Shown in pieces: positions 46,242 through 55,961 of a stretch of 64,000 nucleotides of DNA. The DNA comes from Antennarius striatus (taxonomy: Eukaryota; Chordata; Actinopteri; Lophiiformes; Antennariidae). A program made the translations under genes and the position numbers. How positions within the stretch are numbered: position 1 is the first letter of the stretch; the number at the start of each line of letters is the position of its first letter. The notes under the pieces are model-generated. The model was not told the origin of the DNA. It did not search any database and saw only the letters and a list, made by a program, of their open reading frames with translations. The stretch covers positions 16,003,501 to 16,067,500 of the forward strand of contig NC_090778.1 of assembly GCF_040054535.1 (NCBI RefSeq), read 5' to 3'.

Positions 46242-47080
46242 AGAGGAGCATGAGACTCGGGATCGATGGGAGAGATGAACTCCTGAGGAGTGAAGGTCTG
46301 CAGCCTCATCCGTTTGGCCTCGGTCGCCTCATGGTGCCCCATGACCTTCTGCTTTACCATGTTGCACGCTTCTTTGTATCCGAACATGTTACTGGACTGG
46401 CGGACAGCCAACGGTGCTACTTCTCTGACCCAGTGTCCTGGGAATTGAGCCCAAAACCATCCATCACACACTCCCGTTGCACTCTGTTGGTTCACAGGGT
46501 CTCCTTTCAGGCTCGATTCTCCCCTTATCTTCCTGTAAATTTGTAAATATCTTGTATATTTTTTTGTCTTCGTTATCAGTTTTATTTTGTTTTATGTGGA
46601 TAACGTTTCTCATTTTCCTGATAGGAGATGCGTCATCGGTTTTCAAACAAATTTGCTGAACTATTTGGTTTAGTGTTTGTCCCACCGTCATCCATGCTCA
46701 GTAAGAAGGACCACAGTGATGTGCAAGAGGAGTCACGTTCTGAATCTGCGCTTCAGCAAAACGTAAAGGTTTCAAAACACCTGAGTCCTTCTTATTCACA
46801 AGATTTGTGGCCCGACTTCAGATCATGGCAGTTACTTTCTGCTCTAATTGGTAAAGAAGTCTGATTTCCTCCTTGAAAATACTTGTTTCCAGATGAATAT
46901 ATTGTCAGCATAAGCTAAAATCCTAAAGCCACAAGTGAGATTAATACTATTTTTGTTAAGGTGGCAGTAAGAGAAGTAAATGTGTAGCATAAAAATTAAT
47001 ATTTTACTTCATTACGTTGTCATTAATATATATGTGAGCTGTAAGATTACCACGCTTGTGCTGTATAAAATAAATGCAGC
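46242..47080 (+). other. letm2 3' UTR
   Basis: It follows the TGA at 46239-46241. ATAAAATAAATG near 47065-47076 supplies a standard AATAAA poly(A) signal. Short open frames inside, on both strands, are not supported as genes. Confidence 0.5.
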
Positions 47081-49620
47081 CTTCATGCTGAATTTACATC
47101 CCTCCCAACCCCGTTATGCATTTGACATCATTTGAATCAGACTTCATTGCAACTCCATTAAAGCTTGTCTCCGACTGACCAGGATCCACAACCCACACTG
47201 GATTCCAGAAATAAAAGCATATTTTAAGCAAATGAAGAGTTATAATAATTTTACATATGTGCCTACGAGAGCGACTGTTTGCACCTTACATCAGGGCACA
47301 TATTTATATATTTGACATTCACCTCGAGAGTATTTATAGTGCCCCGTTACTCCCCCCCCCTATTGACCTAAGTATCAATTCTGTTCCGAATGAGTCGTTA
47401 CTTCAAAATCACATGTTCATGCTGATGAAAATGCAGTTTTTCGGTTAGCTCTGCACCTCTTGGTGCAAAAGTATTAAGAAAGGAACCTTAAGAATCTGAT
47501 TTGTTGCTTCATTATCATCGTTAATGTGCTAAAATATTTAAAGATAATCCAAATTTGCCACACATTCTGAGGACATGCTAACTGATTAAAGTAGTTTATT
47601 CATGAACAGCCACCATTGGCTGGTCGATGCGGATATTTGACAATCGGCGGCATCTGTTGTGATTTCAAAGACTGTTCAACAATTAAAGAATATGAATGAC
47701 TGGATTGGTTCTGTGTGTCTGGTGTCTCTGATATTTTCTTGACCCAATATTATTTTCTTTCTCCTGTTATTGACAGATTATTTCTCTGTAGTCTCCTACA
47801 GATATTCCATCTCCTCCCTGATAACTTACCTCATGTTTGTTTACATCACGCACTGACTGGACACCTGTTTTAATCAGATCGACAAATGTTGGATCTGATT
47901 CGCTTTCAATATAAATAGTCAACAAGGCCAAAGATAGTGCATTGCTGTAACTCTGGTTGCAGAACACTGACTAAAATGCCCTGTTGGGTAATATCAAGTA
48001 TCTCCAAGTTGTCTCCAATCTCAGTTCCTTCTCATCGAGGTGGGTTAGTTTCACAAAGGAGTGTCCAACTGGTATTTATTGGATGAAGACATATTTGAAA
48101 AGATTGTTTTCAAAACTTTTGTCTTCTCATAAAAATCTGTAAGCATCACCAAACTTGTAGAATTATCACAAAGCCTACTCCTTGATGTACAGTACACCAA
48201 ATTTAAAGTCTTTCTTGAAATCACCACAAAATGATTTGTTTTTGTTAAACCGTGTTAAACCTACTTTGCTGCAGTCAACATCATTTTGATGAAACTGAGT
48301 ATATGTGGATCTTGAACCAAAAAAGTGTTGATTGTTTGAGGCAAATATGTGTAATGATTTGGATTGTGGAGCAATTTTTCACTATAACATGGCAAGAAAG
48401 GGTAAAGTGCTAACACTATAGAAATAAATGATAATTGGTCAATGAGAATAAAAATACTCTGAAATGACTTATGTTCTGCTTCTATGTGCAACTGAATGTG
48501 GAACTAGGTCGTAATGTTGATTTGAAAGATTATATTTTAGGAGGGGTGCAAAATGCACAAGGGTGTAGTCAAGAAGCAGAAAGATGGAGACATGGCACCA
48601 GTATGTAATTACAAACAGCATGCACCACAAAATCACACATATACAAATAATTTTCAGTTAATTATTGGTTTATCGAGATATGATTTTATTTTATTTTCAA
48701 AAGACTCGGGTCACATACTGTAATATGTTTAACAAAGGACTTTCATTTAGGAGAGATGTTAGATGACCAGCAGGTGGCGCCATTAGTAATAAAGAACGCA
48801 TCAGTTCGCTCTATTCCTTCTGCTTCAGCCCCTGTATAAAACAGCCTCATAAAATATATATGAAATAAATATAAATACAAAAATATATATAATATATGTA
48901 TTTAAATCATAGTTTAATATTTAATCCAAAACACTGAACTGTATTAATTTTAAATAATTTTATTGAAATATTTTAAAAGTAAAATCTCACCTCTGAGCTC
49001 CATGATTGAACATCTAGATTGAGGATAAGGGGAGATGGTACTTTTAAACCACAACTCCAAAGCCATGGAGTTTTAGCAAAAATGTAAGCTGTAAGGTCTG
49101 CAAAAATTCTTCAGCACACATGTCCACACACTGCAAAGTGAATTTTCACTCAGCAATCCACTTACTTGTTGAATGAAATAAATCTTTTAGCAAATTCTTC
49201 TAATCGTCTTTTGGTGCCAGCTAGTTTTGATAACCTGTTTGCAGGAGTGGTGTCGTAAAACCCCCAACACATACACATTTATGGAGGATAACCTTTCTAA
49301 AGTGGGTTGTCTTGAAACAGTCCACTGGGTAAATGATGACCTTTTGTTTTTTCGTCAGAACAACAATAATAATAATGTAACATCAGACACGTTTAAAGAT
49401 TTTTTTTGTCTCAAGAGGATAAAAGAATGAATACATGTTTGTTTATGTTAAGATCATTTAAACTTGTCTCATTTTATTTCTTTCCTCAGCTTGTGGAATT
49501 ATTTATCACTTGAAATTTTTTTTTTTTTACTAATTATCACTGAAGATTACAAAATACTAGTTTGTACTATTGCATACATGATGTGTTTTGCTATCACATG
49601 TAGTCACTATTTTCCTTTGG
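47081..49620. other. Intergenic, AT-rich, no gene recognised
   Basis: I see no coding exon or clear repeat family. It lies between the letm2 and prion gene blocks, which belong to different human chromosomes, so the rearrangement join is somewhere in or near it. A CTCF-type motif sits at 48767-48780. Confidence 0.5.
48767..48780 (+). promoter_or_regulatory. Candidate CTCF site
   Basis: CCAGCAGGTGGCGC fits the CTCF core CCASYAGRKGGCRS at every position. It lies in otherwise featureless DNA between letm2 and the prion gene. Binding is inferred from sequence only. Confidence 0.55.
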
Positions 49621-49623
49621 CAG

Positions 49624-49904
49624 CAGGAGCAGCAAAGATAGATTGAATGGTGTGTTTCATGAAGACAGAATGTGATAGCGTAGGGGGGACAGAGCACCCC
49701 CAGGGCCCTGCGTCTATGAACGGCCCTGATGTGATCACATGGGTGCTGAGAAATGTATTTAGTGAGGCTGTCTCCATCTCCTGCCTCCCTGAGACCCACA
49801 GCCTCATCCCTCCTCATGTGATCCACACTGACAGTGTGATCAGTCAGGACTCCGGAGAAGACCACAGGGAAAATAAAAATCACCCACAAACTTCCTCATT
49901 CACG
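49624..49904 (+). other. Candidate exon upstream of the prion coding exon
   Basis: A pyrimidine-rich acceptor (TTTTCCTTTGGCAG) leads into a segment of higher GC content that ends at a donor (TTCACG|GTAAGA at 49904/49905). An ATG at 49647 opens a frame of exactly 86 codons to that donor, ending in phase 0. The prion exon begins after TAACCCCTCAG at 51135, also in phase 0, so splicing would join the two frames without a stop. A stop lies just before the ATG. Fish PrP genes normally have a non-coding exon here, so it may be only 5' UTR. I recognise no protein family in the 86 residues. Confidence 0.35.
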
Positions 49905-51134
49905 GTAAGACCAGTCCTTTATTCAAATTAACCGCGCCCAAACTAGTTTTGAAAATTAAATGCTCTGTTTTTAGCACAAAAAACAAAAGCAACGCAGTGA
50001 TTTCTCTACATTTTAAAACATAGAAATAATTTAGCACATTTAATTCATTCATTATTGGATTATTGCTTGTTTGACACGAGCCAAACTGATTGGAGGGCGG
50101 TGGATGAGCACAGACCCACATGAAGAACTGCACGTCCACAGTGTTCTGTGGGTTCATGTGTGTTACAGTCATCACCACACAGAACCGGGCTGGAGTCTGA
50201 GAACATTAAGTCCTGACAGTAGGACTCTGCTGGTACAATCGATTATTATCAGTTACAGACAGAACAGGAACAAAAGGAGAAGAGGAGGATAGAGGGAGGG
50301 GGGGAGGAGAGAAAGATAAGGAGGAGGAGAAGGAAATGCATTTACTTAAGTGGGGTTAGGTGATTAATGGATACAGACGGGCTACAAATAGTGTCATAAA
50401 TGATCCGTGAAATAAAAACCTCTCCAAACATGAAGTGTCTCCAGGTTGTCAGACATGAGAATTATTATTGATTATTAATACTCATTAGCAAAACTGATCA
50501 AACAGTAAACAACAGATCTTGATGATGTCTTTGGAGACATAATCTATGCCCAAATGATCAGGTTCATCATCCAGATCGAGAATTTTTCTCAAGTATTCCT
50601 TAACGTTGTGGAATAGGATTTATTACTTGGTGATGTGCTTGGGTTTGGCTTTGATGAAAGTAATTTCTAATTCATCTGTATTTTTATATTTTAATTCACA
50701 TCTAAAATTTTACTTCCTAAACCTTACTTCCAATATGTTTCGCTGATATTTTGGTCATTTATTTAACACACAGTAACAATCTTCAGCTCTAACAGATTGG
50801 AGGCTTTGGACTGACGAGATACAAGGAATTTCATTTTACAGGGAATTTTCAAACATCACATTGAGCTGTGACATTTAACAATAGGAATTTATTAAATTCC
50901 ATTCCAGGAAAAATATTAATTGAAAAAGATCATCAAATGAACCAACAGTGAAATTCATTTCTAAAAGTTTTACACAATTTTCTATCTTTTTGACATCCTG
51001 GTTGTACATAAATATTGCAATGTGGTTTAGATTAGACAAAAAAATGTATTTTTGAGAATGAAACAAAAGAAAAAATCAATATAAATCCTGAGTTTCCCTT
51101 TCATAACTTCCCTTTTCTCTCTCTAACCCCTCAG
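49905..51134 (+). other. Presumed prion-gene intron, nothing else seen
   Basis: AT-rich sequence between the candidate exon donor and the prion-exon acceptor. No repeat family or coding exon was recognised, except a short GGAG-rich purine run near 50280-50335. Confidence 0.4.
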
Positions 51135-51137
51135 AGT

Positions 51138-52376
51138 ATGAAGATGAAGATGAATCTATTAGCTCTACTGTGTCTGATGCTTCTGATTTATCCCAAGTTC
51201 TCACTCGCCAAGAGATCAGGGGGTGGTGGTAGGAAGCCCCCCTCATCCTCATCCTCATCTTCATCTTCATCTTCATCTTCATCTTCATCCTCATCCAACT
51301 CAGACAGGACACACACTCACACCAATACGGGCTACCACAACACTCAGGGCTCCAGCTCTCATGGTGGAACCCCCAAACACTCTGGGGAACCCAGTCAGAG
51401 AGACCCCCAGGGTGCTGGAGGCTCCCCGTACGGAGAAACCCATGGTGGTCATGGACATCATGGTGTTCATGGAGGTCATGGAGGTCATGGAAGTTATGGA
51501 CGTCATGGAGATGATAGAGATTATGGACATTATGAAGGTGATGGAGATTATGGGCGTCGTGGAGCTGATGGTGTTCATAGGTGGGGATACGTCAACAAGA
51601 ACCCCAAAAACAAAGTTTTGAGCCCCCGGTATCGAGGTGGTTCTCATCAGAAGGGCCATCGAGCTGGCGGCGGCTCTTCCTTCTCAAATTCGGTGAATGG
51701 AATGGGCGTGGCCCCCTCTGATGAATCCAGAGGGTTTGGGAGCCGTGCGGTAATGGCAGCAGCAGGAGGTGCGATGATCGGAATGGCCTTGGGCTACGGG
51801 TTAGGGACGTTCCCACGTCCTCATTTTCAGTTCCGCAACTCCAGGGAGGAATATTTCTACAACCACTACATGTACAGGAAATATGAAAATAAGACAAATG
51901 ACCTGAACGACTACAACAGAGTCTCCACCCGACCACCCATAGCCTACGTCAGCTACATGGACTCATGCTTGAAAAGAAAAGACCTTCTGAATCAACAGCC
52001 AGCAACTGTTCTGTCTGCTTCCTCTGACTCCGATACGATCAACAAAACAATGTCTAGTGACAACGCTGCAGGAGATAACTCCTCCACCTCCAGCTCTGCT
52101 CCTCCAACGCCCCTTTCTCTGAATCAGTCTGCAGCAGATCCTGTTCCTCCGACTCCTGATGATACAGTGAGTGTTGTGGAGATCGGCTACCCGGACCTGA
52201 TCACGCAGCTGAAGGTCAGGAGATGTGTGGAGCTTTATGTGGATTACTCTGAAGAACACTTCAGGGAAGTGGGAGGTGGCGTTCAAGGACTGGTGTACTC
52301 GCGTGGGCTTCTCACTGCGATCACCAGTATTTATCTAATGCTATCTAATAGCAACATGCTAATGATGCTTCCATGA
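51138..52376 (+). CDS. prnp: Fish prion protein (PrP), GPI-anchored surface glycoprotein
   Basis: A single 412-codon exon with the layout of long fish PrPs. A signal peptide (~1-24, LLALLCLMLLIYPKFSLA) is followed by an 18-residue serine run. A Gly/His/Tyr-rich repeat region (GHGHHGVHGGHGGHG) takes the place of the octarepeats. The PrP hydrophobic core (AVMAAAGGAMIGMALGYGLG, ~204-223) leads into the aromatic segment (REEYFYNHYMYRKY). Only two cysteines fall in the mature chain (~277 and ~362), suiting the single PrP disulphide. N-glycosylation sequons are ENKT, INKT, DNSS and LNQS. The hydrophobic C-terminus (GLLTAITSIYLMLSNSNMLM) suits GPI attachment. An acceptor (CCCCTCAG) sits three bases before the first of three in-frame ATGs (MKMKM); any of the three could start. 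The function of fish PrPs is mostly inferred (cell adhesion and neural development). The next genes, sprn and rassf2, match the vertebrate prion neighbourhood. Which fish paralogue this is (PrP-1/PrP-2; prnpa/prnpb) is not settled. Confidence 0.93.
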   Translation: MKMKMNLLALLCLMLLIYPKFSLAKRSGGGGRKPPSSSSSSSSSSSSSSSSSSNSDRTHTHTNTGYHNTQGSSSHGGTPKHSGEPSQRDPQGAGGSPYGETHGGHGHHGVHGGHGGHGSYGRHGDDRDYGHYEGDGDYGRRGADGVHRWGYVNKNPKNKVLSPRYRGGSHQKGHRAGGGSSFSNSVNGMGVAPSDESRGFGSRAVMAAAGGAMIGMALGYGLGTFPRPHFQFRNSREEYFYNHYMYRKYENKTNDLNDYNRVSTRPPIAYVSYMDSCLKRKDLLNQQPATVLSASSDSDTINKTMSSDNAAGDNSSTSSSAPPTPLSLNQSAADPVPPTPDDTVSVVEIGYPDLITQLKVRRCVELYVDYSEEHFREVGGGVQGLVYSRGLLTAITSIYLMLSNSNMLMMLP

Positions 52377-53545
52377 TGCCACTATTATTAGTTGCAGTTC
52401 AACTTGGTCTGATTGTTTGCTTGATTGTCCTGAAGCTATGTTGAAAAGTTGTAAGTGGACGTAATATTTACATTATTTAATATCATGCATTACATCCTCC
52501 TCACTGGCACCGCACAGCTGGCACATACAGTATATGACATTGCATGTTTGATGTATGTATTCAAGATAACAAAATTGAAAAGTTGGACAGCATAGCAGAT
52601 TGTATTTCTGTCTTCTTCCTGTGGAACACAAAGACTCCATTAACGGTACACACATATCCATAACGTTTGATGGGAGAGAGGAATTTGGCCCATTAAAGTC
52701 CATTAAGACTCCATCTACACAGAACCAGTGACTCAACCTCTGACTCCCCCTGCATTAGTTTGGTGTGTTCCAGAAGTACTTCCTTGTTTTCTAATTTCAT
52801 CTTATTTATTATCCAGAATAATGACAGATGTGAAGTGCTTTATCATTTATTGCATTTATTTATTATTTCACTTCATTCATTCATTCATTCATTCATTCAT
52901 TCATTCATTCATTCATTCATTCATTCATTCATTCATTCATTTAATTAAAAAATATACTTTTTTTGTGTCACAGCTTTCGAGAAGGAGTATCTTGCATCTT
53001 TAGGTGATGATTTGTACAAATGAAAGTCTTTGTAATCACATAAATGTGTTTTAAGTGTACAACTGACATAGGAAAACCACCTAGAAACAGTTCAACAAGT
53101 CAAAAAAAAAGTGAATGAAATATAATCAATTAATACCACACCTTGTCTAATATTCTGTCCACTGTTGCATTAGCACTTTATACTCTAACTTGTAATGTCT
53201 TCATGATTATACAGTATATTATAATTATTGTAATTACTTAATCATTATATAATTATTGAAATACCAAAACATACTTAACGACAGACAGTCATACCTGCTG
53301 TTGCTTCTTACACATCACCATCCAAATACATTGTATGCATGCTGCTATCCTTATGATCAATAACTGGATTCAATGCAAACAATGTGCTCTTTGTGGGTAT
53401 TCATGTATACTGTACTGTTTCAATCTTTTTTTATGTGCACTGTCATTGCCTTGTGGGGTGCTGCATATGTTCTAATGTCTTTTATACTTTCGTCCTGGTA
53501 TTATACAATTATACCACAATTAAATAAAGTGACTGTTATCCTGCA
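52377..53545 (+). other. prion gene 3' UTR
   Basis: A poly(A) signal AAATAAAG lies at about 53522-53529, right before the LINE relic at 53552. It contains a (CATT)n array at 52873-52940. A second downstream signal (CAAATAAAG near 54467) could give a longer transcript. No further coding exon is visible. Confidence 0.5.
52873..52940 (+). repeat. (CATT)n microsatellite
   Basis: About 17 uninterrupted CATT units in the presumed 3' UTR of the prion gene. The open frames across it (FIHSFIHS) are artefacts. Confidence 0.96.
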
Positions 53546-53551
53546 CTATCA

Positions 53552-53843
53552 GCTGATCCTTCTGCTTTTCCCCTTCAGGGGTCGCCACAGTGAATCAGTT
53601 GCCTCCATCTAACCTTGTCTTCTGCATCCTCCTCTCTCACACCAACTACCTTCATGTCCTCACTCCAGACTTCCTCATATAATACCACAGTTCCTCTCTG
53701 GGCACCCTGTCATAAGCTTTCTCCAGATCTACAAAAACACAATGCAGCTCCGTCTGGCCTTCTCTGTACTTCTCTATCAACATCCTTAAAGTAACTACTG
53801 CATCTGTAGTACTCTTTTTTGGCACGAAACCATATTACTGATC
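53552..53843 (-). mobile_element. Internally deleted RTE LINE relic
   Basis: The first ~100 bp match the 3' end of the LINE at 8.3 kb (CCCCTTCAGGGGTCGCCACA). After CTTCATGTCCTC the match jumps to sequence equivalent to about 9.30-9.47 kb of that copy (TTCCTCATATAATACCACAG ... GTACTCTTTTTTGGCA), so close to 900 bp of the middle is missing. It lies just downstream of the prion gene poly(A) signal. Confidence 0.8.
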
Positions 53844-54789
53844 AGCTGATTATCATTGCTAATTATGTATGGCAAAGTACTCTAGAAAAATAGGCCTATA
53901 AAAAGTTTTGTAATATTAACAAATAAAAGGCATATCTCGGAAATTTACTGTCAACGATCGGAAAGTTCTTGACAAAATTACATTTTTTAATACCTCCGCT
54001 GAACACATTTCCTAACAGTTTCATTATTTGGGAGCCTGTGAACATTTTGGGTGAACAATCCGTAACAAGTGAGTAGCTATACCGTTGTCGTCGTGTTGGA
54101 TTGAAGCCTTCTCTTCCACTCCACTTACATCAATAATTGATGAGGCCCCCTAATAGCATTCTCCCTCTGGATTAATCCACACTGAGTGCTCCTATCCTCA
54201 AAACATCAGAATCAGTCCAGTCACTTCATACTGACAACCGCAATCCTGACCAGTGGTTATTGGCTGCAGAACTACAGCATGAATCAGATTTAAACCTACC
54301 AGTGTACTAATGTTATGGTGTTATTTGTTGCCTATGCCATCTTCTGTATGACTTAAAATGTATTTAAAAACGCACTTATATCACTTTTAAAGACACGTAT
54401 GCCTTTTACAGTGAGGTAACTTATTTACTGCAGTACTGAAGACCCTGCACCTTTTGTTCCTCTAATCAAATAAAGATTACTTCACTGATACACGGGTGTT
54501 GTCATTTGTCTTATATTTGAATCAGGGGTGAAAGGAATCAAAGTGTCACCTTGAGAGGAGAAAATTAGCACTATATGATTAATGACTATATGAAGATTAA
54601 TGATTATAAGCAGAAGTTCAGTCCATCAGGGCAAACCTGTCCGTAGGATTGACTGTAAATAAAGCTCATCATGTAGAACTCGAATATGATTTTGTAATAA
54701 CATTTAGAAACTTACAAAAACACAATTTCCAGTTGCATCAATAAGGTCATATTATGCTGACAATGAAATTCAACACATGTATTTGCTCT

Positions 54790-55439
54790 AGAGTTTTTAT
54801 TTATTTTTTATATAACAATGTTGAACACAGCCAAACATTTTGTTTTGGGCATGAGTCCAAAAACATCATGAAACGTATATTTTAATTAGATTGTGTTTAC
54901 ATGTACATGCCATGCACTGAACATTCAGAACGGACAGAATCAAGATCTGTCTGAAGACCTGTCCCACGATGCAACTCTGCGTCACAGGAGGCGTAAAGCT
55001 GCTTTAAACTCTGGCCCTGAAATGACGTCTTGAGGTAGAGGCAGCTTGATTAAACATCTAATCTGTTCATCATCTATCTGCACAGATCTCCTGCCGCTAA
55101 ACATGGAATCATCAATACCGCATTGGTCAAAAATACAAAAGGTCTTGTCACATTAAAAAGAGATATGTACAGATTTAGTTACTAATCCTGTCAATTTATG
55201 TCGCAACAAATGTTTTCTTTGTTCATCCACTTGCAAGTGGAAGCCTGGTGTCACGCGGTGGTGCTGTAGGGGTTAAATGGGTGGAATTCCTCGTCTTGTC
55301 GTCTGCCACTGAAGCGTTAATGAAACTAATTTGTGACAGCTTTATCAGAGGATCGTTCAAACCAAAAATAGTTGTTTACTTTCAAGTTTTTTCGGTTAAT
55401 TTTACTCAGGATCTGAGTCTTTCTTGAGGAATCCCAGCT
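54790..55439 (-). other. sprn 3' UTR
   Basis: It follows the sprn stop codon. AATAAATAAA on the minus strand (TTTATTTATT near 54797-54806) is a good poly(A) signal. The prion gene converges from the other side, so the two 3' ends lie within about 0.3-1.3 kb of each other. Confidence 0.55.
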
Positions 55440-55961
55440 CTACATGACTGCCAGCCAATGGCCCCCCAGCAGGGACACAAGGGAGCCAAAGACAACGATG
55501 ATCCCGCTGGAGATGGGGCCAATGGCGGCTCCAGTGTAATACTCCATATCTCCAGAGCCCTCTGGTTCATTGCCAGCCCTACCACCATAGCCCCCACCAG
55601 CCACATATCGTGGGTAGTAACCTCCCCCATATCCACCATACCCTCCATACCCCCCATATCCACCTCCGTATCCCCCACCATAGCCGTACCCATACCCAGG
55701 GCGGCTCATGGCTGAGCCAATCATCGCTCCTCCAATGGCTCCGGCAGCAGCTGCCCCAGCGACCTTCCCAGCACTGGGGCCACTGCTCTGGACGGGCCGG
55801 TAGGCCTGGCCCCCACCGCCCCCCCAGCCACGACCCCGGCCCCAGCCGCCTCCACCTCGGCCGAAGCTGCCTCCACGACGGGCTTCATAGCCGGGCATCA
55901 GGGTAGCGAGGAGCAGGAGGCAGAGGGTCACTGTGAGGGGGAGTTTCTGCCAGCCCAACAT
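55440..55961 (-). CDS. sprn: Shadoo (shadow of prion protein), GPI-anchored
   Basis: A single coding exon of 173 residues. The signal peptide (~1-27, LTVTLCLLLLATLMPGYEA) is followed by an Arg/Gly-rich basic region (RRGGSFGRGGGGWGRGRGWG). The Shadoo/PrP-type hydrophobic Ala/Gly core is AGKVAGAAAAGAIGGAMIGS. A Gly/Tyr repeat tract (YGYGYGGGYGGGYGGY) and a C-terminal hydrophobic GPI signal (ISSGIIVVFGSLVSLLGGHW) follow. The acceptor TTTCTACAG|GTAAAGCGTG precedes the ATG at 55961, so the in-frame GTG just upstream is not the start. A non-coding first exon is likely near 58.1-58.3 kb. No cysteine and no N-x-S/T sequon is visible in the mature chain; lack of cysteine is normal for Shadoo, but tetrapod Shadoo carries one glycosylation site. 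Fish have two sprn genes; this one, next to prnp and rassf2, is probably the sprnb type. Confidence 0.92.
   Translation of the reverse strand: MLGWQKLPLTVTLCLLLLATLMPGYEARRGGSFGRGGGGWGRGRGWGGGGGQAYRPVQSSGPSAGKVAGAAAAGAIGGAMIGSAMSRPGYGYGYGGGYGGGYGGYGGYGGYGGGYYPRYVAGGGYGGRAGNEPEGSGDMEYYTGAAIGPISSGIIVVFGSLVSLLGGHWLAVM

Noticed and set aside
51223-51659. Open frames on both strands over the prion repeat region
   Set aside because: They are simple-repeat shadows of the prion coding exon, which alone has a signal peptide, PrP core, cysteines and GPI tail.
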